Of a stretch of 64,000 nucleotides of DNA, positions 43,392 to 52,394 are shown one piece after another. The DNA is from Bradyrhizobium sp. Arg816. Its GTDB lineage: Bacteria; Pseudomonadota; Alphaproteobacteria; Rhizobiales; Xanthobacteraceae. A model generated the notes under the pieces. It was not told where the DNA came from. It ran no database searches and saw only the letters and a list, made by a program, of their open reading frames with translations. The position numbers were made by a program, and so were the translations under genes. Location of the stretch: contig NZ_JAPRAQ010000010.1 in NCBI RefSeq assembly GCF_029989365.1, positions 186,001 through 250,000 on the forward strand, in the 5' to 3' direction. Position 1 is the first letter of the stretch. Every line of letters starts with the position of its first letter.

Positions 43392-44549
43392 TTGACGCGC
43401 GCAATGGCGATGTTGCCGGCCCCGAATCTCACCGGACGCGCACGGCGCGGGCTTCTGTGGGCTCATCGATGGCTCGGATTGCTCGGCGGCATCGTCGTGG
43501 TGCTGATCGGCCTCACGGGTAGCTTCATCGTCTTCTATCGGGAAATCGATGCCGCCCTGAACCCGGCGCTTTACACTCCCGCCGGTCGCGAACGAAAGAT
43601 TACGCTGAGCGAGGTGATGCGCGCCGCCGCGACAGCGGATCCCGCGCCGATTGCCACGATCCTGGCGCCAGATCGGACCTGGCCGGTCTGGGTCGTGATA
43701 CATGCGCACGAAACTGCGGCAGGCCATTACCCGAATCGTTGGACGACCATGGTCGATCCTTCGAACGGGAAGGTGCTCGGGCGGCGTGACTACATCAACG
43801 CGTTCTCCCTCAAGGTTTATCGTCTGCACTACACGCTGCTGCTCTATGAGTGGTGGGGCAGAGAGCTGGTCGGCGTTGCCGGGTTCATGCTGCTCGGCTT
43901 GGCCATGTCAGGCCTCATCCTGTGGTGGCCGAGGCCGGGTCGATTCTGGCGATCGGTGTCGGTCCGCCGGGATGTTTCGCTACTTCGATTTGTTTTCGAC
44001 GTCCACGGCACGGCCGGCTTTTGGGCGCTGCTCGCGCTCACGGCGATCTCGATGACCGGCGTCGGGATCATTTTTCCCGACGTGGTGCGTCCCATCGTTG
44101 GCCTTGTGTCGCAACCGACGGCCGATCCGTCGCCGCGGATCGAAGCGCCGCCCCCCACGGGGACACCGCCGCTATCACCCGATGCGATCATGCGGAACGC
44201 GCAAGCGGTTAAGCCGGGCCTGGCGGTTGCCATGCTGAGCCCGCCGACCGAAACGCGCAACACGTGGCGGGTGCAGTTCCGGGCCGCGGGTGCTGATCCC
44301 GCGGTACGTGCCCGGGGGGCGATCTGGCTCGATCCATGGAGTGGCGCGGTGGTGCACGATCGCACTTCATCCGCGATGTCGATGGGGGATCGCTATATGG
44401 CCGAACAGCTCTGGATCCATAACGGTGCGGCGTTCGGACTGATCGGACGCCTGTTGGTGTTCGCAGCCGGCTTCGCACCTCTCGCCCTGTTCATCAGCGG
44501 CGGGATCATGTGGCTCAAGAAACGTCCGGGGAGGATCAGGACCGGCTAG
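43392..44549 (+). CDS. PepSY-associated membrane protein (siderophore-iron reductase type)
   Basis: A 385-residue inner-membrane protein of the PepSY_TM (PiuB-like) family. TM1 contains HRWLGLLGGIVVVLIGLTGS, followed by a periplasmic domain, central spans (ELVGVAGFMLLGLAMSGLIL), a second periplasmic domain, and a last span near the C-terminus (RLLVFAAGFAPLALFISGGI). Conserved His in HRW and RLHYTLLLYEW suggest heme binding and reduction of ferric siderophore. The TTG at 43392 is 9 bases after GAGG; ATGs at 43404 and 43410 are alternatives. In an operon with the receptor. Confidence 0.87.
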   Translation: MTRAMAMLPAPNLTGRARRGLLWAHRWLGLLGGIVVVLIGLTGSFIVFYREIDAALNPALYTPAGRERKITLSEVMRAAATADPAPIATILAPDRTWPVWVVIHAHETAAGHYPNRWTTMVDPSNGKVLGRRDYINAFSLKVYRLHYTLLLYEWWGRELVGVAGFMLLGLAMSGLILWWPRPGRFWRSVSVRRDVSLLRFVFDVHGTAGFWALLALTAISMTGVGIIFPDVVRPIVGLVSQPTADPSPRIEAPPPTGTPPLSPDAIMRNAQAVKPGLAVAMLSPPTETRNTWRVQFRAAGADPAVRARGAIWLDPWSGAVVHDRTSSAMSMGDRYMAEQLWIHNGAAFGLIGRLLVFAAGFAPLALFISGGIMWLKKRPGRIRTG

Positions 44550-44555
44550 CTGGTC

Positions 44556-44656
44556 TAAAGCGCGATGAGATTGGAATGAATCGTTATCGCGCTTTAGGTT
44601 GTTGTTTGAGCATGATCTTTTCGGAAAACCGCTGCGCACTTTTCCGGATCATGCTC
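44556..44656. repeat. Dispersed rhizobial palindromic repeat (two stems)
   Basis: Stem 1: TAAAGCGCGAT (44556-44566) with ATCGCGCTTTA (44586-44596), exact. Stem 2: GAGCATGATC-TTTTCGGAAAA (44608-44628) with TTTTCCGGATCATGCTC (44640-44656), near exact. It fills the space between the convergent PepSY and ppx genes, its last base touching the ppx stop, and may act as a bidirectional terminator. A half-copy lies at 2485-2499. Confidence 0.75.
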
Positions 44657-46158
44657 TAGCGCCGCACGATCGAGCCGGAGCGGCCGATCAGGCGGGCGAG
44701 GGCGCGGAAGCGACTGCCGACGCGGTCGGCGACGAGGTCGACGAGCCGGTGCTCGAACACCAGCATCAGATTGCGGCCATGGCTGCGGAAATGCGTGGCC
44801 GGCAGCACGCCCGGGCGTGCCGCCGAGATCAGATGGGCGACGCGGAACGCCGCGCCCAGCAGACGGGCGCGTTCGAGCTGGGCCGGTGTCAGCAGCTCCT
44901 GCATGGTCACCGGCGGCTGGTTCTCCTCGCTCAGGCCTGCATAGCGGTAGAACACGGACAGGCCGACGAAGGCGCGCTCGGTGTGGGTGATTGCGCCGAA
45001 ATTGCCGTTGACGACCAGGCTCAGCGTCTGCTCGCCGCGATGGTCGGGATGCACGCGCCAGCCGATGTCGGAGAGCAGGCACGCGGTGTGGCGCAAGCGG
45101 CGGTCCTCCTCGGTCTCGCGCAGCTTCACCACGCGCGCGAGGCGGTCGGTCCAGGCGATCAGCTCGCGGGCGTGCTTTGCCGAACGCGACAGCAGCTGAT
45201 TGAGCTCTTCCGCGGCGCAGATCAGCCCGTCCTTGTTGCGCTCGGATTCCGACAGCTTCTCGTGCAAGAGGCCCTCGCGCACGCCGAAGGTCGAGAACAC
45301 GATGGACTTGGGTTTCGCCACGCGGATGATGTGCTCGAGCACCAGCGCCGCATAGGTGAGGAGCGGGCGCCTGGCATCGGCGACGATCTCGATGTCGGCC
45401 AGCATGTCGGCGGCCGCAAGCCGGCGGAGACGTCGCGAAAAGTCGAGCGCTTCAGCTGCGGAAATGGAGTAGCCGTGCATCACCTGGAGCGGATAGCCGC
45501 TCTGGATGATGTGGATGCGTGCGAGCGCGCGCCAGGTGCCGCCGACGGCGTAGAAGGTGCGGCCGCGGCCGGCGGTGAGCTGCGGCACCTCGTCGAGCTC
45601 CTCGCGCACGATACGGTCGGCGCGCTTGAGCGATTTGTGCGCGAGGTCCTGCAGCGCGAGGCCGCCGAGCGGCAGTGTCACGCCGCTCCGCACGCTGTTC
45701 TTGCGCACGTCGATCAGCTCGAGCGAGCCGCCGCCGAGATCGCCGACGATGCCGTCGGGATGATGGATGCCGGAGATCACGCCGAGCGCCGACAGCCGCG
45801 CCTCGCGCGGGCCCGACAGGATCTCGATCTTCACGGCGCAGATGCGCTCGGCTTTCGCGATGAAGTCGGGGCCGTTGGAGGCGTCGCGGCAGGCTGCGGT
45901 CGCAATCGCAAACACGCGACCGACCTGCATGACGCGGCACAGGGCCCGGAACCGCTTCAGCGAGGTCAGCGCCTTGTCGACGGCATCGGGCGCAAGCAGG
46001 CCCGTGCTCTGCACCTCGCGCCCGAGGCCGCACAGCGTCTTCTCGTTGAAGATCGGAATGAGGCTCCGCGTCAGTCCCTCGTAGACGACGAGACGGACCG
46101 AGTTGGAACCGATATCGATGACCGCGACGCTCGAGCCGCGCTTACGCGGCCGCTTCAC
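44656..46158 (-). CDS. ppx: Ppx/GppA family exopolyphosphatase
   Basis: Releases phosphate from polyphosphate ends and/or hydrolyses pppGpp. In 500 residues: N-terminal ASKHA ATPase-type motif VIDIGSNSVRLVVY (about 13-26), the second phosphate loop GDLGGGSLEL (about 148-157), GVTLPLGGLAL, and a C-terminal HD-like helical domain (RRLRHTACLLSDIGWRVHPD). It starts 15 bases after the ppk stop in the same direction; the ppk-ppx pair runs opposing reactions of polyphosphate metabolism. Confidence 0.94.
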   Translation of the reverse strand: MKRPRKRGSSVAVIDIGSNSVRLVVYEGLTRSLIPIFNEKTLCGLGREVQSTGLLAPDAVDKALTSLKRFRALCRVMQVGRVFAIATAACRDASNGPDFIAKAERICAVKIEILSGPREARLSALGVISGIHHPDGIVGDLGGGSLELIDVRKNSVRSGVTLPLGGLALQDLAHKSLKRADRIVREELDEVPQLTAGRGRTFYAVGGTWRALARIHIIQSGYPLQVMHGYSISAAEALDFSRRLRRLAAADMLADIEIVADARRPLLTYAALVLEHIIRVAKPKSIVFSTFGVREGLLHEKLSESERNKDGLICAAEELNQLLSRSAKHARELIAWTDRLARVVKLRETEEDRRLRHTACLLSDIGWRVHPDHRGEQTLSLVVNGNFGAITHTERAFVGLSVFYRYAGLSEENQPPVTMQELLTPAQLERARLLGAAFRVAHLISAARPGVLPATHFRSHGRNLMLVFEHRLVDLVADRVGSRFRALARLIGRSGSIVRR

Positions 46159-46173
46159 GTCCTCGATCCCGGA

Positions 46174-48381
46174 TCAAGATTGATGACGTTCATTACGGCG
46201 CGTGAGACGGCGCGGCGAGGATTCCTTGAGCGACTTTCCACGGCCAGATAGACTCGGATTTGTCATGAAGTAGTTGTGGACGTTGAAAGGCTCCTCGCCC
46301 TTCGCGGTCTTCATACGCGTCGACGACCCATCCGGCAACAATTGCCAGCTCTGCTCATTGTCCTTCAGATTCGCGACCATGATCTGTTCGAGAACCTGCT
46401 GATGCACCGTGGGATTTTGCAGCGGACACAGCACCTCGACGCGGCGGTCGAGGTTGCGCGGCATCATGTCGGCCGAGGAGATATACACAGCCGCTTTAGC
46501 GCTCGGCAGGCCCTGGCCCATGCCGAAGCAGTAGATTCGGCCGTGTTCCAGGAAGCGCCCGATGATCGACTTGACGCGGATGTTCTCCGACAGGCCTGGA
46601 ATGCCGGGCCTGAGGCAGCATATGCCGCGCACGACGAGCTCGACCTGGACGCCGGCTTGCGAGGCCTCGTAGAGCGCGTCGATGATGTCGGGGTCGACCA
46701 GCGCATTCATCTTCATCCAGACCGCGCCGGGTCGGCCATGCCGCGCATGCGCGGTCTCGCCCTGGATGTGTTCGATGATGCGCTTGCGCAACGTCAGCGG
46801 CGACACCGCCATCTTTTCCAGATCGCTCGGCGCGGCATAACCGGTGATGAAGTTGAACACGCGCGCAGCGTCGCGGCCGATGGTCGGATCCGAGGTGAAG
46901 TACGAGAGGTCGGTGTAGATGCGTGCGGTGACGGGGTGATAATTGCCAGTGCCGGTGTGGACGTAAGTGGTGAGGCCGCCGCCCTCGCGGCGCACCACCA
47001 TCGAGAGCTTCGCGTGCGTCTTCAGTTCGAGGAAGCCGTAGACGACCTGCACGCCGGCGCGTTCGAGGTCGCGGGCCCAGCGGATGTTGGCCTCCTCGTC
47101 GAAGCGCGCCTTCAGCTCGATCAGCGCGGTGACGGACTTGCCGGCTTCGGCGGCTTCCGCAAGCGCGCGTACGATCGGCGAGTTGTTGGAGGTGCGGTAG
47201 AGCGTCTGCTTGATCGCGACGACGTCGGGGTCGCGCGTGGCCTGCTGGAGGAACTGCACCACCACGTCGAATGATTCGTAGGGATGGTGGACCACGAGGT
47301 CCTTCTGCCGGATCGCGGCAAAGATGTCGCCGCCGTGCTCGCGCACGCGCTCGGGATGGCGCGGCACGTACGGGGTGAATTCGAGATCGGGCCGGTCGAG
47401 GCGGGTGAGCTGCGAGAGCTCGTTCATGGCGAGCACACCGTCGACCAGGAACACCTCGTCGTCGGCGGCCGACAGCGCGTGCTGCACGAAGTTGCGCAGC
47501 TCCTCCGGCATCTTGCCGTCGATCTCGAGCCGGATCACCGACCCGCGGCGGCGGCGCTTCAGTGCGGTCTCGAACAGGCGGACGAGGTCTTCGGCCTCTT
47601 CCTCGATTTCGAGCTCCGAGTCGCGGATGATGCGGAAGGCGCCCTGGCCGTGGAGATTGTAGCCGGGGAACAGGCGGTTGATGAACAGCCCGGTCGCCTG
47701 CTCGAGCGAGATCAGCCGCACGACCTTGCCCTCGGCCGGCAACCGGATGAAGCGGTCGATCTTGCCGGGCATACGAATCAGCGCGTTCATCTGCTTGCCG
47801 TCGGCGGCGCGCGTCAGCTGGAGCGCGATGGTGAAGCCGAGGCTCGGAATGAACGGGAAGGGGTGAGCCGGGTCGATTGCGAGCGGGGTCAGCAGCGGAA
47901 ACACGTTGTTGAGGAAGTAGTCCTCGATCCAGGACCGTTCCGCCTTGGTGACGTCCTTGCCGTCGACCAGCACGATGCCGACGTCGGCCAGCGTGCCGCG
48001 CAGGTCGCGCCAGATCGCCTGCTGGTCAGAGGCAAGCTGCGAGACGGTGCGGTTGATCAGCGCGAGCTGCTCGGACGGCGTCAGGCCGTCAGGGCTGCGC
48101 TCGGCGATGCCCTCGCGGATCTGGGCCTTGATGCCGGCGACGCGGACCATGAAGAATTCGTCGAGGTTATTCGCTGAAATCGACAGGAATCGCACCCGCT
48201 CCAGCATGGGGTGGCTGGGATTGACTGCTTCCTCCAGAACGCGGCGATTGAAGTGCAGCCAGGAGAGTTCGCGATTGATGAAGCGCTCGGGGCTCGAGGC
48301 AATCGCCGGCAGGCCCTCGGTCTCCGGGGCTTTCTCTTTAATTTCAACAGCTTGCGCAGAGTCCATCAGAAGTCGATCCAT
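46174..48381 (-). CDS. ppk: Polyphosphate kinase 1
   Basis: Reversible polymerisation of ATP gamma-phosphate into polyphosphate. The 735-residue PPK1 has N-terminal RFINRELSWLHFNRRVLEEA, the central head domain, and the catalytic domain with the autophosphorylated His in TYVHTGTGNYHPVTARIYTD, then ARVFNFITGY. Arg residues in the ARFDEEANIRWARDLE block bind phosphate. The start is at 48381 (an alternative ATG is at 48366). The C-terminal ~40 residues are a Ser/Arg-rich tail beyond the usual end. Operon: ppk then ppx; hdaA lies upstream in the same direction. Confidence 0.96.
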   Translation of the reverse strand: MDRLLMDSAQAVEIKEKAPETEGLPAIASSPERFINRELSWLHFNRRVLEEAVNPSHPMLERVRFLSISANNLDEFFMVRVAGIKAQIREGIAERSPDGLTPSEQLALINRTVSQLASDQQAIWRDLRGTLADVGIVLVDGKDVTKAERSWIEDYFLNNVFPLLTPLAIDPAHPFPFIPSLGFTIALQLTRAADGKQMNALIRMPGKIDRFIRLPAEGKVVRLISLEQATGLFINRLFPGYNLHGQGAFRIIRDSELEIEEEAEDLVRLFETALKRRRRGSVIRLEIDGKMPEELRNFVQHALSAADDEVFLVDGVLAMNELSQLTRLDRPDLEFTPYVPRHPERVREHGGDIFAAIRQKDLVVHHPYESFDVVVQFLQQATRDPDVVAIKQTLYRTSNNSPIVRALAEAAEAGKSVTALIELKARFDEEANIRWARDLERAGVQVVYGFLELKTHAKLSMVVRREGGGLTTYVHTGTGNYHPVTARIYTDLSYFTSDPTIGRDAARVFNFITGYAAPSDLEKMAVSPLTLRKRIIEHIQGETAHARHGRPGAVWMKMNALVDPDIIDALYEASQAGVQVELVVRGICCLRPGIPGLSENIRVKSIIGRFLEHGRIYCFGMGQGLPSAKAAVYISSADMMPRNLDRRVEVLCPLQNPTVHQQVLEQIMVANLKDNEQSWQLLPDGSSTRMKTAKGEEPFNVHNYFMTNPSLSGRGKSLKESSPRRLTRRNERHQS

Positions 48382-48510
48382 CCAGTTCGCCCCAATTTGC
48401 GACTTATGCGCAAAACCGGCGGGAGCATGTGTTAGTCCGATGACGTTTCGATGACATTGATGTTCCGCCGCTGCGCCGCGTCAAGCGGCCTTGGAGCCTC
48501 GGTGGAGGGG

Positions 48511-49212
48511 TCAGGCGTCCCGAAGCAGCTCGGCGGCCAGGGCCCGCGTGACGGGGCGACCGAGGCGCAGGGCCTCGCTGTCGAGCAGCTCCACGGCCTC
48601 CCGCGCGGCCGCCGAAGACCGCTCCAGGCGGGTGGCGAGATAGCTGACCACGCTCTCATCCACGGCGAGCTGGCGGTCGGCACAGAACTTGACGATCAGG
48701 CCGCGGAAGAGCTGGTCGTCGGGCAGCAGCAGCGAGATCACAGGCACCGCGCGCAGCCGCGAGCGCAGGTCGCGCAGCTCGATCTCGAGCGACGCCGGTA
48801 CCTCGCGGCCGGTGAAGAGCAGGTAGGCCCCATCCTCGCGGGCGAGGTTCATCAGATGAAACAGGGCCCGCTCGTCGAACTCTTTTGCCCTGAGATCCTC
48901 GACCACCAGCGCGCCGGTGGCGAGCGCGCCAGGGACGTTTTCGGCGGTCAGCCCACTGGCTGTGGTCGAGCGGGCGCCGGAAGCCTCCGCCCAGATCGCG
49001 GCGAGATGGCTCTTGCCGCTTCCTTCCGGGCCGGCCAGCCACATGATCCGGTTCGGCCATTCAGGCCAGGCATCGATGAGGGCAAGACCGGCTTCGTTGG
49101 CGGGGCCTTCGAGGAAATTATCCCGGCTGAGGCTCTCCGCGTGCGGAAGCGAGAACGCCAATTGTCGGGGATGAACGCGGCCTGCCACGCTTGCTGTGCT
49201 CCGTGCCGGCAC
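48511..49212 (-). CDS. hdaA: HdaA/Hda-like regulator of DnaA inactivation
   Basis: A 233-residue AAA+ protein resembling the ATPase core of DnaA without the DNA-binding domain. In Caulobacter HdaA, with the sliding clamp, promotes ATP-DnaA hydrolysis to prevent over-initiation. Visible features: a clamp-binding-type N-terminus (RQLAFSLPHAESLSRDNFLEG), Walker A GPEGSGKSHLAA (61-72), Walker-B-like ALVVEDL, sensor-type Arg in SRLRAVPVISLLLPDDQL, and a lid domain ending with EAVELLDSEAL. Downstream of a CDP-alcohol phosphatidyltransferase gene and upstream of ppk, the usual alphaproteobacterial order. Confidence 0.9.
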   Translation of the reverse strand: MPARSTASVAGRVHPRQLAFSLPHAESLSRDNFLEGPANEAGLALIDAWPEWPNRIMWLAGPEGSGKSHLAAIWAEASGARSTTASGLTAENVPGALATGALVVEDLRAKEFDERALFHLMNLAREDGAYLLFTGREVPASLEIELRDLRSRLRAVPVISLLLPDDQLFRGLIVKFCADRQLAVDESVVSYLATRLERSSAAAREAVELLDSEALRLGRPVTRALAAELLRDA

Positions 49213-49281
49213 GCCGGCTTAGTTTGAAGAGATTCGACTTCATCGAGCGGGAGTTGGCCTTTTGCGGGGCCGTATCCCGGC

Positions 49282-49824
49282 TCATTTGGCCTCGATCGTA
49301 CTCATGTGCCGTAGCCACTCGACGAGATAGAGCGACACGGACGAGAGCGTGAAGACCGTGACGAGGCCCATCAGGATCATATCATAGGGCGACGGCTTGA
49401 AGCCGAAGGCGAGGGAGGCCAGCACCAGCGCTGCATAGGCCACCTGGGCGGCAGTGTTGAGCTTCGACACCTTCGACGGCTTCATCTCGACCGGCTTGTC
49501 GAACAGCCAGGACACGATCACGGCGGCGACGATCATGATGTCGCGCGACACCACCAGGATCACGATCCAGCGCGGGATGTCGCCCCAGATGCCGAGCGAC
49601 AGGTAAATCGAGACCAGCAGGGCCTTGTCGGCGAGCGGGTCGAGCAAGGCGCCGAGCTCGCTCGTCATGTTGAAGCGCTTGGCCAGAAAGCCGTCGACCG
49701 CGTCACTGATGCCGGCGATCAGGAAGACGGCGAACGCCACCTCCATTTGGCTCGACACGATGGCCCAGACGATGATCGGGACCAGCATGATGCGGCCCAG
49801 GGTAATGATATTCGGAATACTCAC
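49282..49824 (-). CDS. CDP-alcohol phosphatidyltransferase family protein
   Basis: A 180-residue inner-membrane enzyme that joins a CDP-activated lipid to an alcohol. The starting segment SIPNIITLGRIMLVPIIVWA is typical of PgsA-like enzymes. The family signature D-x2-DG-x2-A(K)R-x8-G-x3-D-x3-D is seen as DAVDGFLAKRF...LGALLDPLADK. Five or six spans are predicted. PgsA-type (phosphatidylglycerophosphate synthase) is the nearest match, but cardiolipin synthase-type CDP-alcohol enzymes share this length. It lies between hdaA and the divergent purM. Confidence 0.9.
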   Translation of the reverse strand: MSIPNIITLGRIMLVPIIVWAIVSSQMEVAFAVFLIAGISDAVDGFLAKRFNMTSELGALLDPLADKALLVSIYLSLGIWGDIPRWIVILVVSRDIMIVAAVIVSWLFDKPVEMKPSKVSKLNTAAQVAYAALVLASLAFGFKPSPYDMILMGLVTVFTLSSVSLYLVEWLRHMSTIEAK

Positions 49825-49978
49825 GCGGCGCTTCCCGGCACCCGGTCTGACCTCGAATCCGGCCCCGGTGGAGGCTGAACCGGTTGATATCTACATAGTA
49901 TAGGGCGGGGCGCCACGCTTGCCATTGCGTGTCCCCGGAATTCGACGTAACCAGCCGCAAACCCACTGGAAATCGGGC

Positions 49979-51052
49979 ATGACCGACCGCAAAAACGGCC
50001 TCACTTACGCCGATTCAGGCGTCGATATCGACGCGGGCAACCGCTTGGTCGATCTGATCAAGCCGATGGTGCGCGCCACCGCGCGGCCCGGCGCCGACGC
50101 CGAGATCGGCGGCTTCGGTGGCCTGTTCGACCTCAAGGCGGCCGGTTTCAAGGACCCCGTCCTGGTCGCCGCGACCGACGGCGTCGGCACCAAGGTCAAG
50201 ATCGCGATCGAGACCGGCCTGCATGGCGGCATCGGCATCGACCTCGTCGCCATGAGCGTCAACGACCTCGTGGTGCAGGGCGCCGAGCCGTTGTTCTTCC
50301 TCGACTATTTCGCCTGCGGCAAGCTCGACCCGGAGGCGACCGCCTCGATCGTCGCCGGTGTCGCCGAAGGCTGCCGCGAATCCGGCTGCGCCCTGATCGG
50401 GGGCGAGACCGCGGAGATGCCCGGCCTCTACAAGGACGGCGACTACGACCTCGGCGGCTTTGCCGTCGGTGCCGCCGAGCGCGGTACCTTGTTGCCGCGC
50501 AAGGACATCGCCGCGGGCGATGCCGTGATCGGCCTTGCCTCGTCGGGCGTGCATTCCAACGGCTTCTCCCTGGTGCGCAAGATCGTCGAGCAGTCCGGCC
50601 TCAGCTTCGAGGCGCCGGCGCCTTTTTCTCCCGTGATGACCCTCGGCGGCGCGCTGCTGACGCCGACGCGGCTCTACGTCAAATCCTGCCTGCGCGCGAT
50701 CCGTGAGACCGGCGCGGTGAAGGGGCTCGCCCACATCACCGGCGGCGGTTTCACCGACAACATCCCGCGCGTGCTGCCAAATCATCTCGGCGTCGGCATC
50801 GACCTGGCGCGCCTGCCGGTGTTGCCGGTGTTCAAATGGCTGGCTGCCCAAGCCGGCATCGCCGAGCTCGAAATGCTGCGCACTTTCAACTGCGGCATCG
50901 GCATGATCGCGATCGTCGAGCCCGACAAGGTCGAAGAGGTCGTGCAGGTCTTCAGCGATGCCGGTGAAACGGTGGCGCAACTCGGTACCGTGATCCCGGC
51001 CGAGGGCGAGCACCGCGTCGTCTACAACGGCCACCTCGACCTGGCGCTGTGA
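49979..51052 (+). CDS. purM: Phosphoribosylformylglycinamidine cyclo-ligase (AIR synthetase)
   Basis: ATP-dependent ring closure forming aminoimidazole ribonucleotide, fifth step of purine synthesis. The 357-residue protein begins MTDRKNGLTYADSGVDIDAG, the PurM N-terminus, followed by GGFGGLFDL, VAATDGVGTKVKIA, MSVNDLVVQGAEPLFFLDY and ASSGVHSNGFSLVRK. The start at 49979 was selected by this motif; an upstream in-frame codon at 49919 would add unrelated residues. It is divergent from the CDP-alcohol phosphatidyltransferase gene. purN follows in an operon with a duplicated junction. Confidence 0.97.
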   Translation: MTDRKNGLTYADSGVDIDAGNRLVDLIKPMVRATARPGADAEIGGFGGLFDLKAAGFKDPVLVAATDGVGTKVKIAIETGLHGGIGIDLVAMSVNDLVVQGAEPLFFLDYFACGKLDPEATASIVAGVAEGCRESGCALIGGETAEMPGLYKDGDYDLGGFAVGAAERGTLLPRKDIAAGDAVIGLASSGVHSNGFSLVRKIVEQSGLSFEAPAPFSPVMTLGGALLTPTRLYVKSCLRAIRETGAVKGLAHITGGGFTDNIPRVLPNHLGVGIDLARLPVLPVFKWLAAQAGIAELEMLRTFNCGIGMIAIVEPDKVEEVVQVFSDAGETVAQLGTVIPAEGEHRVVYNGHLDLAL

Positions 51053-51070
51053 TGACTGGCGCTGTGATGA
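51041..51070 (+). repeat. Exact 15-base tandem duplication at the purM/purN junction
   Basis: CTGGCGCTGTGATGA occurs twice without a gap (51041-51055, 51056-51070). The first copy contains the last codons and stop of purM with an overlapping ATG, and the second repeats stop-like and start sequence in the purN frame. Being a multiple of three, it leaves both genes intact. Confidence 0.9.
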
Positions 51071-51720
51071 AGCGGCGCGTCGCCATCCTGATTTCCGGCC
51101 GCGGCTCCAACATGTCCGCGCTGATCAGGGCCGCTGCTGCAGCGGAGTTTCCGGCGGAAATCTCGCTCGTCATCTCGAACAAGGCCTCCGCTCCGGGGCT
51201 CGAACGCGCCAAGGCGAGCGGCGTGAACACGCTGGTGATCGAGAGCAAGCCGTTTGGCAAGGACCGCGCCGGCTTCGAAAAGCTGCTGCAGGCCGCGCTC
51301 GATGAGCACGGCATCGAGCTGATATGTCTCGGCGGGTTCATGCGCCTGTTCACGGCCGAGTTCACCAAGTCCTGGTACGGACGGATGCTCAACATCCATC
51401 CCTCGCTGTTGCCGTCGTTCCCTGGTTTGGATCCGCATGGTCAGGCTTTGCGCGCCGGCGTCAAACTGTCTGGCGCGACAGTGCATTTCGTGATCCCCGA
51501 GACGGATGCCGGCCCGATCGTGATGCAGGGCGCGGTGCCCGTCAGCGACCATGACACGGGCGCTACGCTGTCGGAGCGCATTCTCGAGGTGGAGCACCGC
51601 ATCTATCCCGAGGCGCTGCGGCTGCTCGCGACCGGTAAGGTCCGGATCGAGGGCGATGTGTGCAAGACGGACGGCAGCGGACCGTCCGAGAATTTTCTAG
51701 TTGCGCCGGTGGTGCGCTGA
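51067..51720 (+). CDS. purN: Phosphoribosylglycinamide formyltransferase
   Basis: Transfers formyl from 10-formyltetrahydrofolate to glycinamide ribonucleotide in purine synthesis. A protein of 217 residues from MKRRVAILISGRGSNMSAL, whose GRGSN loop binds the substrate phosphate. The catalytic block NIHPSLLPSFPGLDPHGQAL provides Asn and His, and the catalytic Asp is in IPETDAGPIV. In-frame ATGs at 51052 and 51067 both exist because of the 15-base duplication; 51067 matches the conserved N-terminus. Confidence 0.95.
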   Translation: MKRRVAILISGRGSNMSALIRAAAAAEFPAEISLVISNKASAPGLERAKASGVNTLVIESKPFGKDRAGFEKLLQAALDEHGIELICLGGFMRLFTAEFTKSWYGRMLNIHPSLLPSFPGLDPHGQALRAGVKLSGATVHFVIPETDAGPIVMQGAVPVSDHDTGATLSERILEVEHRIYPEALRLLATGKVRIEGDVCKTDGSGPSENFLVAPVVR

Positions 51721-51758
51721 AGCGCCATCGCACCGTGTTTCGGCTTCGCAAACAAAAT

Positions 51759-51783
51759 CCCCCGGCAGAGCCGGGGGCATCGT
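51759..51783 (-). terminator. Rho-independent terminator of the cold-shock gene
   Basis: CCCCCGGC (51759-51766) and GCCGGGGG (51770-51777) form a perfect 8-base stem with loop AGA. On the reverse strand it is followed by ATTTTGTTTG. Located 38 bases after the csp stop, and it may also serve the convergent purN. Confidence 0.8.
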
Positions 51784-51814
51784 CACGATCTCTCGCGCGA
51801 AGCTTTGAGAGAAA

Positions 51815-52021
51815 TCAGGAGACCTTGAGGTTCTCCGCGGATGCTTTGCCGCGGTTCTCCACGAGGTCGTATTCAACCACCTGGTTCTCATTGAGGGTCG
51901 AGAGTCCGGCACGCTCGACGGCCGAGATATGGACGAACACGTCCTTATCGCTGCCGTTCGGCTTGATGAACCCATAGCCCTTGGTCGGGTTGAACCATTT
52001 GACGGTGCCCTTTTGCGGCAT
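51815..52021 (-). CDS. cspA: Cold-shock domain protein
   Basis: A 68-residue single-stranded nucleic-acid-binding RNA chaperone. RNP1 is KGYGFIKP and RNP2 is DVFVHISAV; the start is MPQKGTVKWFNPTKGYG. The ATG at 52021 follows a very strong GGAGGAGAT. It is preceded by a 373-base gap toward the divergent autotransporter gene, leaving room for a long structured 5' leader as in many csp genes. Cold induction itself is not shown by sequence. Confidence 0.97.
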   Translation of the reverse strand: MPQKGTVKWFNPTKGYGFIKPNGSDKDVFVHISAVERAGLSTLNENQVVEYDLVENRGKASAENLKVS

Positions 52022-52394
52022 CGCTCATCTCCTCCACTAGATACAAAAAAGACGCGGCCGCAGTTTCGCGTGCCACGCCACAAACGGGCTTCCGGTAGTC
52101 TGTTCGAGTCTCAATGTCGCGAAACGCACAGCCGAGCGGCCAATTCCGATTGTGTCCGATATTGCAACATGAAAATCGCCCGTTAGCAAGCCGCGCGCGG
52201 ATTTCAAGATCGCGGCGAATCTCGCTCTCTGCAATTTGCGACCTGTGGCAAGGGAACCACAATCGAGGCAATAGCCTCCGCTGTAGCGCGCCAACCGGTT
52301 GACCCTGCGTGGCAGTTCGGCACAAATCGCCGCAAGCGCGCGCCCTTCGTGTTGCATTTTTGCGCTCCGCCACTTTGCTTCGGGATTAGTCGTC
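52022..52394. other. Divergent gap cspA / autotransporter-type gene
   Basis: A 373-base region that must carry both promoters. The part next to cspA is expected to be its leader. No clear consensus promoter, repeat or coding frame was identified. Confidence 0.4.
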
